Positions 29,798 through 39,047 of a stretch of 64,000 nucleotides of DNA are shown here, one piece after another. The stretch spans positions 39,844 through 103,843 of the forward strand of contig CANMJD010000009.1 of the NCBI GenBank assembly GCA_947498155.1. Direction: 5' to 3'. The translations under genes and the position numbers were made by a program. This DNA comes from an uncultured Pseudoruegeria sp. Lineage in GTDB: Bacteria > Pseudomonadota > Alphaproteobacteria > Rhodobacterales > Rhodobacteraceae. The notes beneath the pieces are model-generated. The model made no database searches, had not been told where the DNA came from, and saw nothing but the letters and a program-made list of their open reading frames with translations. Positions within the stretch are counted from its first letter, which is position 1. The number at the start of each line of letters is the position of its first letter.

Positions 29798-31245
29798 AGG
29801 GTATCTCCGACCACGCGCAGGGTTTCCGCCATGCTGGTCTGTCCGCGACTGACCCAAAGCAGCCCCTGTCCCAACAGGGTGTCTGCAGGCACCAACGCAC
29901 GCTCTTTGAGCAGCAGCTCTGACGCGCCGTCCTCGATGGCGCTGCGCAGGGCCTGGTCGACCTCAACGATCTCGAAAATGCCGATGCGCCCACGATAGCC
30001 GCTCTGGTTGCACTGCGGGCACCCTTCGGCGCGAGCAAGGGTTTCGGGCAGGGGAATCTGCATCTTGGCAAAGAGCGCGGCTTCGGATTCTGTGGGGGCA
30101 TGATGCTGGGTACAATCGCCACACAACCGGCGCAGCAGCCGTTGGGCGATGACACCGCGTAAAGTGGCGGCGATCAGAAAATTATCCAGCCCCAGATCCC
30201 GCAAACGCACCACCGCCCCGACAGAGCCGTTGGCATGGAGCGAGGAAAACACCAGATGGCCGGTCAGGGCCGCCTGTGCGGCCACGGTGGCGGTTTCATT
30301 GTCGCGAATTTCACCGACCAGAATAACATCGGGATCCTGACGCAGGGTGGCGCGCAGACCGGCGGCAAAGGTCATGCCGATCTCGGCGTTGATCTGGCTC
30401 TGGCTGATGCCGGGTAGGTCATATTCAACTGGATCTTCAACGGTGACGATATTGCGTTCATCGCGGTTGGCCAGCCGCAGCAGCGAATAGAGCGTCGTGG
30501 TTTTGCCGCTGCCGGTCGGGCCTGTGGCCAGAATAATGCCGTTGGGCAGGGCCGAGAGCCGGTGCAGGCGGGCGACATGAGCCGGTTCCAGCCCCAAATC
30601 TTCCAAAGGCATCAACCCGCTGGAGCGGTCCAAGATCCGTAACACCACCCGTTCGCCGTAATTGCCCGGCAAGGCACTGACCCGCGTATCAATCGCCCGC
30701 CCCCCAAGGCGCAGGGAAATCCGCCCGTCCTGCGGCAGGCGGGTTTCGGCAATATCCAGCCCCGCCATTACCTTGAGCCGCGATACGATCCGGCGCGTGG
30801 GCACATCAGAGCGGTCCAGCACGGTTTGCAAAAATCCGTCCACCCGCATGCGCGCGCGCAGGCCGTTTTCATGGGGTTCGATATGCAAATCCGAGGCACC
30901 AGAGGTGACCGCTTGGCGCAACAACCGGTTGACCAGCTGGATCACCGGCGCATCTTCGGTGTCCTCCAGAAGGTCGCGCGGGCCAAGGGTGCCACTGTCT
31001 TCCTCCAGATCAAACAACACCCCTTCATCCGCCGTTTCAGGCTCTGTTCCGGCCTGATAGATCGCCGAAAGCGCCACCTCAAAGGCCTCTTGGCTTTGCC
31101 GGACCACCTCGATCGTGGGACCGGCCCGCCGTCGGGCCTCGCGCAGGCCAAGCTCGGTGGCACCGGGGGCAATCAGCAGCCGACTGCCTTCCAGCGCGAC
31201 CTGATGATCGCGGGCAAAGGCAAAGGGCAACCGGGGCGCGGCCAT
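29794..31245 (-). CDS. gspE: Type II secretion ATPase GspE
   Basis: The best start is the ATG at 31245 (MAAPRLPFAFARDHQVAL), 4 bases after the gspD stop, giving 483 residues; the longer frame would overlap gspD. The protein has the N-terminal T2SSE domain, then the ATPase core with Walker A GPTGSGKTTT near residue 240, an Asp box, Walker B ILVGEIRDNETA and the histidine box LVFSSLHAN. A four-cysteine zinc site (CGDC and, 30 residues on, CPQC) is intact, as in true GspE. It powers pseudopilus extension from the cytoplasmic face. Confidence 0.95.
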   Translation of the reverse strand: MAAPRLPFAFARDHQVALEGSRLLIAPGATELGLREARRRAGPTIEVVRQSQEAFEVALSAIYQAGTEPETADEGVLFDLEEDSGTLGPRDLLEDTEDAPVIQLVNRLLRQAVTSGASDLHIEPHENGLRARMRVDGFLQTVLDRSDVPTRRIVSRLKVMAGLDIAETRLPQDGRISLRLGGRAIDTRVSALPGNYGERVVLRILDRSSGLMPLEDLGLEPAHVARLHRLSALPNGIILATGPTGSGKTTTLYSLLRLANRDERNIVTVEDPVEYDLPGISQSQINAEIGMTFAAGLRATLRQDPDVILVGEIRDNETATVAAQAALTGHLVFSSLHANGSVGAVVRLRDLGLDNFLIAATLRGVIAQRLLRRLCGDCTQHHAPTESEAALFAKMQIPLPETLARAEGCPQCNQSGYRGRIGIFEIVEVDQALRSAIEDGASELLLKERALVPADTLLGQGLLWVSRGQTSMAETLRVVGDTL

Positions 31246-31249
31246 GTTA

Positions 31250-33190
31250 TTACTGTTCCCGGAATTGCAGGCGCGACGGCAGGGGCGGGTATTTCTTGCG
31301 ACGGGCAATGTCATCGACAAAACCCGCATCAAAGGGCTGGTTCAGATCGGCACCGTCAAAGGGCAGGGACTGATCTGGCGTGCGCGGGTATTGCTGGCTG
31401 TTGAGCGGTTCGATGGCGCGGCTGACCTTGCGGGCCTCGCGGGCGACCTCGCGGCTGATGCGCTCGGCCTCGGCATCGTTGGAAATAATCCGAGGGCGCA
31501 GCATCACCAGCAGCACCCGTTGATCCTGACTGACCGATTTGCCGCGAAACAGAGCCCCAACCGCAGGCAAATCCCCAAGGCCCGGCACCTTTTGATTGAC
31601 CGAGCCGGAGCCGTCTTCGAGCAAGCCCCCCAGCATAATGACATTGCCGTTGCGCACCAGCACATTGGTGGTCAGCTGCCGTTTGGCGGTAATCTCGCCG
31701 CCCGCCGAAGAGGTCGTGTTGGTCAGGTTTGACACCTCTTGTTTGATCGCCATGCGCACGGTGTTATCAGCGGTGATCTGCGGGGTGACGTTCAGGGTCA
31801 GGCCGATGTCTTGGCGTTCGATGGTCTGGAACGGGTTTTCAACGGAATCGCCGGTCGAAGAATAGCTGCCGGTCACAAAGGGCACATTCTGCGCAACGAT
31901 GATTTCGGCTTCTTGATTGTTCAGGGTCAGGATCGAGGGCGTGGCCAAAAGCTTGGTGCTGTTCTGGGTGGCTACGGCAGAAATAAAGCCCGCGATCTGG
32001 GTGTTGCCACTGGTGGCCGATCCGGCCAGCGTGCCGCCGTTGCCCGGGTTGATGACCTCATTATTCAGGGCGGCACTGACGACACCGGTCAAGGTCGGGC
32101 GCCCCTGCAGGGCAAATTGCACCCCGCCAGCAAGGGCATCATCGACGACCGCGCCAAATTGCACCGACAGATCAGAGAAGCCCTGCACCGACATTTCAAA
32201 GATCACCGCTTCGACCAAAACCTGTGCCGGACGGCGGTCGAGATTGCGGATTGAAGCAACAATAGAGTCTATTCTGTCATTCGGCGCACTGACCAACAGC
32301 GAATTGGAGCGTGGCTCTGGCACGATGGTGACCTGCCCTTGCAACTCGGTGCTTTGCTGGCCGACAGAACGCAGGATCACATCGCCCAGACTGGCGGCAT
32401 CGGCATAGCTCAGCTGCACCACCTGCGTGGCAACACTGCGTTGGGGCTGGTCCAGATTGCGCACGATAGAGCGCACGCGGTCGCGAAAGGCCTCATTGCC
32501 CGACACCAACAGCGCATTACCCCGCCGGTCCGCCGAGACCTTGGACCCCGGCGGGGTAATTTCCAAGGCGTCGATGACCTGCAGCATTTCAGCGGCATTA
32601 GCATTGGAGAGGCGGATCATTTCAATTGGGTTATCGGGGCGGCTGTCGAGCTGTTTGATCAGCTTGGCGATGCGGTTCTGGTTCTCGCGCCGGTCCGACA
32701 GGATCAAAAGCCCCGATCCGGGCACGGTTGAGATCACCGCCTCTTGCGGCAGCAGCGGGCGGATCACCTCGGTGATTTCAGAGAGCGGCACATTCTGCAC
32801 TTCGAGGACGCGGGTTTCATAGGCCCCGTTGCGCAGGGCGGCGGCCGTACCCGGCGCGAGTTCGCGGGCGGTCGAAAGTGGTACAATCCGGTCCGCAGAG
32901 CTGCCGCTGACGATGGTCAGCCGGTTCAGCTCCAGCACATTGAGGAAGATTTCATAAATCGCCTCATCCGACAGCCGCCCCGGTGCGATAACATTCACCG
33001 TGCCCTGTACACCCGGGTCCAGAATAAAGCGCTGGCCGGTGGTTTCGGCGACGATTTGCACAAAGCTGCGCAGATCGGCATCGCGTAGATCCAGCGCGGT
33101 CTGGGCGGTGGCCTTGCTGCCCATGCCGATCGTGCACAGGCTGATCATCAGTGTCAGGAAAGCGGCCCGTATCCAGTTGGCTATCATCAT
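31250..33190 (-). CDS. gspD: Type II secretion outer-membrane secretin GspD
   Basis: A Sec signal peptide (about residues 1-29, ending near ATAQ) is followed by an N0 domain (LDLRDADLRSFVQIVAETTGQ), three N1-N3 ring domains and the secretin barrel domain with LNVTPQITADNTVRM and VPGLGDLPAVGALFRG. The length, 646 residues, is typical. It forms the outer-membrane channel of the type II system. The tail after the secretin domain is short, and a plus-strand lipoprotein gene nearby is a possible pilotin. The second gene of the gspCDEF unit, it lies 188 bases behind gspC, an unusually wide gap for this operon, which could hold its own promoter. Confidence 0.95.
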   Translation of the reverse strand: MMIANWIRAAFLTLMISLCTIGMGSKATAQTALDLRDADLRSFVQIVAETTGQRFILDPGVQGTVNVIAPGRLSDEAIYEIFLNVLELNRLTIVSGSSADRIVPLSTARELAPGTAAALRNGAYETRVLEVQNVPLSEITEVIRPLLPQEAVISTVPGSGLLILSDRRENQNRIAKLIKQLDSRPDNPIEMIRLSNANAAEMLQVIDALEITPPGSKVSADRRGNALLVSGNEAFRDRVRSIVRNLDQPQRSVATQVVQLSYADAASLGDVILRSVGQQSTELQGQVTIVPEPRSNSLLVSAPNDRIDSIVASIRNLDRRPAQVLVEAVIFEMSVQGFSDLSVQFGAVVDDALAGGVQFALQGRPTLTGVVSAALNNEVINPGNGGTLAGSATSGNTQIAGFISAVATQNSTKLLATPSILTLNNQEAEIIVAQNVPFVTGSYSSTGDSVENPFQTIERQDIGLTLNVTPQITADNTVRMAIKQEVSNLTNTTSSAGGEITAKRQLTTNVLVRNGNVIMLGGLLEDGSGSVNQKVPGLGDLPAVGALFRGKSVSQDQRVLLVMLRPRIISNDAEAERISREVAREARKVSRAIEPLNSQQYPRTPDQSLPFDGADLNQPFDAGFVDDIARRKKYPPLPSRLQFREQ

Positions 33191-33378
33191 GTCTTTTCAA
33201 ATCCCCGATTGCTCGGTGGATGCTGCCCCTCAATGTGCGGCGCTGCCGCCCGTTGTTTCTAAACGCGCTGGCGGGTCGGTCTTTGTGCCGATCCTTTCCA
33301 TGCGTCATCCTCTTTGCGCCAGTCTAACGTAAAAAACGCCCTGTGACACGGGAAGAATTCAGCTTTCTTACGCCCGTG

Positions 33379-33837
33379 TTATTCCGGAAATCCCAAAAGT
33401 TCGCGCCCCCGGGCCGTTTCGACCCAAATACCCTCGGACGTGATCTCGCTCAGGGTGACACCGTCGATCAGCTGATCCCCCACACGCAGAATGCTATCGC
33501 CGTTGGGATGGCCCAAAATGGCCCAGCTTTCGCTGTCCTTGGAAAAGATCCCCCGTAGGCTAAACCCAAGGCTGGCCAGCGGTGGGGTCGGTGGTGGTGG
33601 CGGGGCGACCGGCGCGGGGGGCTGGGGTTCGGGCGGCTGGTAAACGCCAAATAAAGCAGGCCATGGGGCTGAAACAGTCTCTGTTTTGGGGGCGGCGACG
33701 GGGGCGATGACAGGGGTCAGCCGCGCCGCGCTGCTTTGGCGGCTGTCCGGCGGAAACAAGATCAGCGCCAGATGCACGGCGGCAAAGCCAAAGGCGATGC
33801 AGGCGGGAAACAGGGCAAATCGGGCCAGACGGCGCAT
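33379..33837 (-). CDS. gspC: Type II secretion protein GspC
   Basis: The start is placed at ATG 33837 (MRRLARFALF) with GGAG 5 bases upstream; the open frame continues further but without support. The 152 residues hold one N-terminal membrane helix, a proline-rich linker (PPEPQPPAPVAPPPPPTP) and the homology-region beta domain (LRGIFSKDSESWAIL, VGDQLIDGVTLSEIT). GspC links the inner-membrane platform to the secretin. A PDZ or coiled-coil C-terminus, present in some GspC proteins, is missing, so this is a short form. First gene of gspCDEF; diverges from the lipoprotein gene. Confidence 0.9.
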   Translation of the reverse strand: MRRLARFALFPACIAFGFAAVHLALILFPPDSRQSSAARLTPVIAPVAAPKTETVSAPWPALFGVYQPPEPQPPAPVAPPPPPTPPLASLGFSLRGIFSKDSESWAILGHPNGDSILRVGDQLIDGVTLSEITSEGIWVETARGRELLGFPE

Positions 33838-34008
33838 CGGGGTCTCCTTGGGGGCGTTGATGCCACAACAGCACAGGCAGAGGCCGTACTGCCGTGTGAT
33901 CATAGACGCAGTCTCCGGCCTATGATATGGAATTTCGTATAACAATAAGGGTTTGTTGCGTTTTATCGACGACGACACCCATGGATCTGAGGCAGAAAAG
34001 AGGAACCT

Positions 34009-34530
34009 ATGCAGTTCAGCAATAGGCAGTTGATTGGTGCGAGCAGCGCCATCTTGTTTTTCCTTGTGGCGTGTTCAGAAAGTCAGGTCACGCGGCGAGG
34101 CAATTTCCAGAGCGATTATCTGGTGGCGCGGCAGGCGCTGGAGACCGGCGACTACGGAAAAGCCAGCCGCCATTACAAAGGTCTGATGGCCGAGGCCGGA
34201 CCGCTGACCGCCCGCATTGAACTGGAATATGCCCATAGCCTGTTGCGAGACGGGGATTTCGCCGGTGCCGCCCAAACCGCGCGCAGCATTGCCGCCTCCC
34301 AGACCGGCACCGCCCAAGCCGCCGCGCTGGCCGTGCAGGGCACTGCCGAACACGAACTGGGACTGGCGCTGATGGATAGCGCGCCCGGTGATCCGGCGGC
34401 ATTGGCCTATTTGCAATCCGCCAGCAACGCCCTTGGTACTGTGCTTGCCGATAATGGGGATCTTGATCCGCTGGGGGCACTGAAAACCCGTAAAGAAAGC
34501 ATCGACGGAGTGCTGGCCCGAGCCGGTTAA
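34009..34530 (+). CDS. Tetratricopeptide-like lipoprotein between the two gsp operons
   Basis: The protein (173 residues) begins with a lipoprotein signal (ILFFLVAC; Cys near residue 23). After it come helical hairpins resembling TPR units (YLVARQALETGDYGKASRHYKGLM, YAHSLLRDGDFAGAAQTARSIA). It diverges from gspC and converges on gspN, so its place inside the type II cluster is deliberate rather than chance. TPR lipoproteins act as pilotins for some secretins (for example PilF/PilW with PilQ), so a pilotin or assembly role for GspD is a reasonable guess, unproven. GAGGAA precedes the ATG. Confidence 0.8.
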   Translation: MQFSNRQLIGASSAILFFLVACSESQVTRRGNFQSDYLVARQALETGDYGKASRHYKGLMAEAGPLTARIELEYAHSLLRDGDFAGAAQTARSIAASQTGTAQAAALAVQGTAEHELGLALMDSAPGDPAALAYLQSASNALGTVLADNGDLDPLGALKTRKESIDGVLARAG

Positions 34531-34586
34531 AACCCGCTTCAGCCTTTTAAGAGGAATGCGCGAGGGGGCGCGGGGGAAACGGCTGT

Positions 34587-35354
34587 TTAAGGCCGTGCCA
34601 GCTCTGGGTTAAGCCCCCAGCGCCAGCCCGCTGGGCCGCGGGTCAGTTGCTGGTCCAGATATTGCGCCAGCTCCGGCGGGAGTTCTGTCTCGGGCGCGTC
34701 AAGCTGCAGATCAAGAAACGCCGCCCCGCCGTTTAACGGGCCATACCCGGTCAAAGCGCCGCGAAGGGGCGGTGGATTTAAATCGCCCTGCAACGCCCAT
34801 GTGCCCGCTGGTGCGGCCGGATCAAACCGCAGATCAAACACGCCAAGGGCCGTCCCCGCCAGATGCAAATCCTGCAGCTGTGCGATCCCCGCAATCCCGA
34901 CAAGCTGCAGGGTGGACAGATCCGAAAACCGCAGGGTCAGATCCTGCACCCGCAGCAGACCCGACACATCCGGCGGCCAGCCCCTGAGGGCGGCGCTCGT
35001 GATCTCCCCCTGCAGCTTTTGCAGGACCGGCGATCCGGACAGCGGCATATGCATGGTCCCCGCAAGCTGCAGCCCCGCGCCGCTGATCTGTATCTTGAAA
35101 ACGCCGCCCTGTGGTCCCAGACGTCCCTGCCGCCAGCGCAAGCGGGCCAATGGGGCATCCGGCCAAAGGCGCAGATCGGTAATTTCCCCCTGTTTTAGAC
35201 GCGATTCCGGCGTAATTTGCCCGCCGTAGACCGCAGGCAGCCCCCAACCGAGCCGGGTCAGATGGCCCTGCGTGCCACTATACAGCAGCGCCAGCACCGC
35301 CCCGACGGCAAGGCAGAACAACAGCAGGAACAGGTGCAGCAGCCGCAGGATCAT
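34587..35354 (-). CDS. gspN: Type II secretion protein GspN
   Basis: The start is placed at ATG 35354 (MILRLLHLFLLL), overlapping the gspM stop in an ATGA, to give 255 residues. It has one N-terminal membrane helix and a long beta-rich periplasmic part (VYGGQITPESRLKQGEITDLRL, LRGALTGYGPLNGGAAFLDLQL) typical of GspN. GspN is an accessory subunit found in some type II systems. It ends the gspG-N operon and its stop faces that of the lipoprotein gene. Confidence 0.85.
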   Translation of the reverse strand: MILRLLHLFLLLFCLAVGAVLALLYSGTQGHLTRLGWGLPAVYGGQITPESRLKQGEITDLRLWPDAPLARLRWRQGRLGPQGGVFKIQISGAGLQLAGTMHMPLSGSPVLQKLQGEITSAALRGWPPDVSGLLRVQDLTLRFSDLSTLQLVGIAGIAQLQDLHLAGTALGVFDLRFDPAAPAGTWALQGDLNPPPLRGALTGYGPLNGGAAFLDLQLDAPETELPPELAQYLDQQLTRGPAGWRWGLNPELARP

Positions 35355-35836
35355 TCTTGCGGCACCAATGTCAGCTCGGCCTGCACCAGACCGGCCTCGC
35401 CGCCGCGTTCCAGCAAGATCGTTTGCACCGCATAGCCCCAGACCGGCCGCATGGTATTGAGCCAACCGGTGAAGCGTTCAAAGGGGATTGCCTCAAAACC
35501 CAGCGCCACCGCCCCGTCGCCCTGATCGGACAGGCGAGTAACATAGCCGCGCAAATCCGCTGCCAGTAGCGCTTGTTCCAACCCGCTGGTGCCAATGGCC
35601 TGCACGGCGGGCGCCTCTGAGGCGCTGCTGTCCAGAGGGCGCGGCGCGCGGCGGGCTTGGTCCTGCACCCAAAGCTGCAGGGCCTGTGCTTCTTGTAGGG
35701 CCTCTTGGGCCAGCGTCCGCCGTTCCTGCAGCGGCAAAAGCACGCCAAAGAGCAGGGCCAGCGGCAGCACCACCCCGGCCAGCAGGCTCAGCAACAGCCG
35801 TTCGCGCGGGCTGAATCCGGCCAAAAGCGAGATCAT
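35351..35836 (-). CDS. gspM: Type II secretion protein GspM
   Basis: A short cytoplasmic start is followed by a membrane helix (LLLSLLAGVVLPLALLFGVL), a coiled-coil stretch and a small ferredoxin-like domain (161 residues). AGGAGGGG lies 7 bases before the ATG, which overlaps the gspL stop by 4 bases. GspM binds GspL in the inner-membrane platform. Confidence 0.88.
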   Translation of the reverse strand: MISLLAGFSPRERLLLSLLAGVVLPLALLFGVLLPLQERRTLAQEALQEAQALQLWVQDQARRAPRPLDSSASEAPAVQAIGTSGLEQALLAADLRGYVTRLSDQGDGAVALGFEAIPFERFTGWLNTMRPVWGYAVQTILLERGGEAGLVQAELTLVPQE

Positions 35837-37029
35837 CGCTGCCCCTCCTGTGTGACATCGCGGATCAAAAGCAGGGCGGTGATGCCGCTGCCTTCTTTGG
35901 CGCTGGCTTCCTCGATCAACACCCGTAGGGGGGCGGCCCGAAAGTCCAGAATTAGGCTGTCCAAGGCGGCAAAGCTCTCCAGATCCAGTTCAACACTTAG
36001 GCCGGTGCCGTTTTGATATAGCAGACTATGCACCGTCGCTTCGGACCGCTCCAAGAGACCCGAGGCCTGTCGCAGCATCGGCAGCGCAGTCCGCTTGCTA
36101 TCGCTTTCGCTGCCGTCTGTGGTCGTCGCAAGGCGCGCCGCCACCACCCGCGCCACCTGCGCGCGCACATCCAGCACTGGCTCATTGCCCAGAAACTGCC
36201 GCTGCACCGCTGCGGCGGTATCGGCATTGATCTTGGCCGTTGTCGCCGCCAACTGGCGGGTCTGCAGACCGGTACCGATGGCCCACAGCAATGCCGCCAG
36301 GACAAACAGCAACGCTGGCGCGATCCAGGGCCGTAACTGGCGACGGATCTGGGCTTCGGTGTCCTCGGGATCTCTGGCCAGATCCAGTGACATCTCGCCC
36401 TGTGCCAAAACCTGCAGCGGTCCCAGATCAAGTGCTGCCAAATCGGTCGGATCGCGCAGAACGGGGATATTTTTAGTCTCTATTAGGGCTGAAACCGCCT
36501 CGGGTATGGGGGTGATGGCATAGACCGCCTTGGGGGGTGTTTCGACCAAAGCCCGCGCCAGCAACACCTCGGCCAATGCCGGTTCCGCGCTGAACCCATC
36601 TTGCAAGCCCAACCGCGCCAACAGCATACCGTCTTCAACAGACAGGCTCCAGATTTTGGCGGCGGCGGGCAAGGACAGATAGTCGGGTAACAGGGCCTGA
36701 CACTGCGGTCCGGCGTTTGCCACGGCGGCACGCCAGTCCTCAAGCGCGGCGCGATCGGTCAGGCAGAGCCTGTGCCAGTTCTGTTTGACCCCGCTGGACA
36801 AAAACGGGCGCATTACCAGATCGGACCCGTTCTGCCCCAACATATCGGACAGCTGCAGACGGGCGATGCGGTCCCGGGCACGGCCTTTGATCCCATCGGG
36901 CAATTTCAACGCCACCAGCGGCGCCGCCTGACCGGGAACAAGCGCCACATGGGGCGCTTTGGGGGCGGGCATGGCCTGACCGAGGCGATAAAAACGCACT
37001 GGATCGCTGGGGCTCTGCGATGTCACCAT
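35833..37029 (-). CDS. gspL: Type II secretion protein GspL
   Basis: The protein has 398 residues. A cytoplasmic actin-like domain (about 1-225; WHRLCLTDRAALEDWRAAV, LPDYLSLPA) is followed by one membrane helix near residue 240 (IAPALLFVLAALLWAIGTGL) and a periplasmic ferredoxin-like domain. GspL links the GspE ATPase to the membrane platform. GGAG lies 4 bases before the ATG. There is a 46-base gap to gspK, the widest inside this operon. Confidence 0.9.
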   Translation of the reverse strand: MVTSQSPSDPVRFYRLGQAMPAPKAPHVALVPGQAAPLVALKLPDGIKGRARDRIARLQLSDMLGQNGSDLVMRPFLSSGVKQNWHRLCLTDRAALEDWRAAVANAGPQCQALLPDYLSLPAAAKIWSLSVEDGMLLARLGLQDGFSAEPALAEVLLARALVETPPKAVYAITPIPEAVSALIETKNIPVLRDPTDLAALDLGPLQVLAQGEMSLDLARDPEDTEAQIRRQLRPWIAPALLFVLAALLWAIGTGLQTRQLAATTAKINADTAAAVQRQFLGNEPVLDVRAQVARVVAARLATTTDGSESDSKRTALPMLRQASGLLERSEATVHSLLYQNGTGLSVELDLESFAALDSLILDFRAAPLRVLIEEASAKEGSGITALLLIRDVTQEGQR

Positions 37030-37075
37030 CGGCTCCTGTCGGTTCGGGCGGCGCCCTCATGCGGGCTCCGCGGCA

Positions 37076-38014
37076 TCACGGTGCCCACCGCAGCATGACA
37101 TAGCTGGGGCGGGGTTTTCCCGGACGGTTTATCAGCACGGCGCGCCGTTGGCGTCCCGTGCCGTCTGCTGTCGGTATTTCAGCCGCAAGTTGGGCTGCAA
37201 ACCACTTGGATACAACAGTAAATCGCGCTTCGTCTATATCGCTCAGGGCGGCGGGGCCGAGTTGATCCTGCCCACGCTGTAAAAAATCACTGACCGACGC
37301 AAAAGGGGTTTCTCTGCGGATCTGCAAAAGCTGGGTCACGCTATCGGCGCTGACACCGGGTAACGTCGCCTGCAAAACCGCAGCGGGGGCGGTGTTCAGA
37401 TTCAGCAGGCTGTCTGGTGGCAAAGCCGTCAGCCACGGGGTCAGACGGTCAAACTCTTCGGCGGTCAGCCCGGGAATTTGGCGCAGCTCCTGCAGCAGCG
37501 CCACCGGCCCGCCACGCGCCACCATCGGCAAGGCGGCATTGGCATAGGCGGTCTGCTGATCCGGCCCGCCGGTGACGACAAACCCCTCGATCCGGGCGGC
37601 CAGCGCAGTAGAGAGGCCGGCCTCCGCGATCAACTGGCGAAACGCGGTACGGCTGGCGGTATCCGCTGGGTCAACCAGCCAATTGAGGTTAAACAGACCC
37701 TGTAAATCACGCAGTTGCGCAAAGGCCTGCCCGCGATCCAGCGGCACATTATAGGTTCTGCGCGCCCAGCTTTCGCCCAGATGGTCAATCGGGCTGGCGG
37801 CTTTATCCTGTTCAAGCTGTGTGATCAGCAAGATCTCCAGACCGTCCAGATACAGCTGGACCTGAGCCGCAACCTGTCCGACCTGCAGCCGGTTCACCAC
37901 GCGTTCGCTTTTTTGCAACAGCCAGACCGAGACCGCCGCCAGCGCCGCGACAATCACCAGCGCATTCAGCAAGACAACCCCACGGTCGCGCCAGAGAGGG
38001 GCAGGCCGGCTCAT
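37076..38014 (-). CDS. gspK: Type II secretion minor pseudopilin GspK
   Basis: The prepilin leader (MSRPAPLWRDRG) and hydrophobic stretch VVLLNALVIVAALAAVSVWLL lack the usual Glu at position +5, which is normal for GspK. The globular part contains the GspK helical domain (LLNLNTAPAAVLQATLPG, a helix-hairpin-helix-like stretch). At 312 residues it has the expected larger size. It caps the pseudopilus tip with GspI and GspJ. Its ATG overlaps the gspJ stop by 4 bases. Confidence 0.92.
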   Translation of the reverse strand: MSRPAPLWRDRGVVLLNALVIVAALAAVSVWLLQKSERVVNRLQVGQVAAQVQLYLDGLEILLITQLEQDKAASPIDHLGESWARRTYNVPLDRGQAFAQLRDLQGLFNLNWLVDPADTASRTAFRQLIAEAGLSTALAARIEGFVVTGGPDQQTAYANAALPMVARGGPVALLQELRQIPGLTAEEFDRLTPWLTALPPDSLLNLNTAPAAVLQATLPGVSADSVTQLLQIRRETPFASVSDFLQRGQDQLGPAALSDIDEARFTVVSKWFAAQLAAEIPTADGTGRQRRAVLINRPGKPRPSYVMLRWAP

Positions 38015-38664
38015 TGCAGGCTCACCAACAGGCGCAGCGGGCCTTGATCCGCCGTGCTGATCAGCAGCTCAATGGCGGCGGGCAGGGTGGTTTGCAGACT
38101 GTCTGCGGCCTGCCCGTCGCCCTGTTCCCAGCCCTGTCCGGGGGCAAAGCCGCGGCTGTGGCTGCGAATCTCAAAGCCCGTGACATCCGACAATAGCTCT
38201 GTGGCCGGTTCCTGACTCTGCGCCTCCAGCGGTGACAAGAGCGGCCAGCGTTGCCGGTTCAGCGTTTGTGCCGCCGGATCAAACCACCAGTGCAATCGCG
38301 CAAACTGCACCCCGTCCGATCCCGGAAACACCGGCTGGGCGGCGACAGAAATCCGCAGATCGCGGGTTTGGCCACTAGCCGTCACCGGCGCCATAAAAGC
38401 AGAGCGCGCCTCGCCATCGGGGGCATAAAACAGCAGCGGGGCTGCGGCATCCAGATCGGCACGCAGTAGGGTCAGTGCCCGGCTCACCTCGGCGCTGCGG
38501 GTCTCGATACCGGCCAACCGGTCGCGCAGGCGCAGGGTCGCCGACATGGCCTGCAGGCTCATGACCGCCACCAGCGCAAAGACAGCCATGACCACCACCA
38601 GTTCGATCAGGCTGATCCCGCTGTCGGAGGCCGCCCCGGGGGTGTTTCTTTCTGTGTCCATCAT
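38011..38664 (-). CDS. gspJ: Type II secretion minor pseudopilin GspJ
   Basis: The leader ends SDSG with mature start ISLIELVVVMAVFALVAVMS, a type IV prepilin N-terminus with Glu at +5. The 217-residue protein has the beta-rich GspJ globular part (LRADLDAAAPLLFYAP, FARLHWWFDP). It is a tip pseudopilin. The start overlaps the gspI stop by 4 bases; a second ATG directly follows the stop-proximal one, so either could be used. Confidence 0.92.
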   Translation of the reverse strand: MMDTERNTPGAASDSGISLIELVVVMAVFALVAVMSLQAMSATLRLRDRLAGIETRSAEVSRALTLLRADLDAAAPLLFYAPDGEARSAFMAPVTASGQTRDLRISVAAQPVFPGSDGVQFARLHWWFDPAAQTLNRQRWPLLSPLEAQSQEPATELLSDVTGFEIRSHSRGFAPGQGWEQGDGQAADSLQTTLPAAIELLISTADQGPLRLLVSLQ

Positions 38665-39047
38665 CCCAAAGGCCCATCCTTGGCATAGGCCACCAACACC
38701 GCGCCGGGTTGCCCCGGGGCGCTGACCTGAAGGGTCACCTTATAAAAGCCGCCCGCCGTGGCCTCTTGGGTTTGGGTGATGGTCCAGACACCAGCCCCCA
38801 TCGGCACGCTCTGCGGCAGGGTGCCCGCCGCCGCCAGCCCGTAAAACCGCAGCTCTTCGGCCCGGTTCAGGGCCACCTGACGGGCCAGATAGCGGGCCGG
38901 TTCCTCGCCAATGCCGCGGCGCGACTGATCCACCGTGCGCAGGGTCGCGATCAACCCGATCGACAGGATCAGGATCGCCACCGCCAGCTCAACCAGCGTA
39001 ATGCCGCGCTCGCGCAGGGCAGGCCCAGAGGCTAGCGGTTTTGACAT
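38661..39047 (-). CDS. gspI: Type II secretion minor pseudopilin GspI
   Basis: Leader ALRERG is followed by ITLVELAVAILILSIGL, a prepilin N-terminus with Glu at +5. The short globular domain (ARQVALNRAEELRFYG, VWTITQTQE) and the length of 128 residues are typical. It overlaps gspH by 16 bases. Confidence 0.92.
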   Translation of the reverse strand: MSKPLASGPALRERGITLVELAVAILILSIGLIATLRTVDQSRRGIGEEPARYLARQVALNRAEELRFYGLAAAGTLPQSVPMGAGVWTITQTQEATAGGFYKVTLQVSAPGQPGAVLVAYAKDGPLG

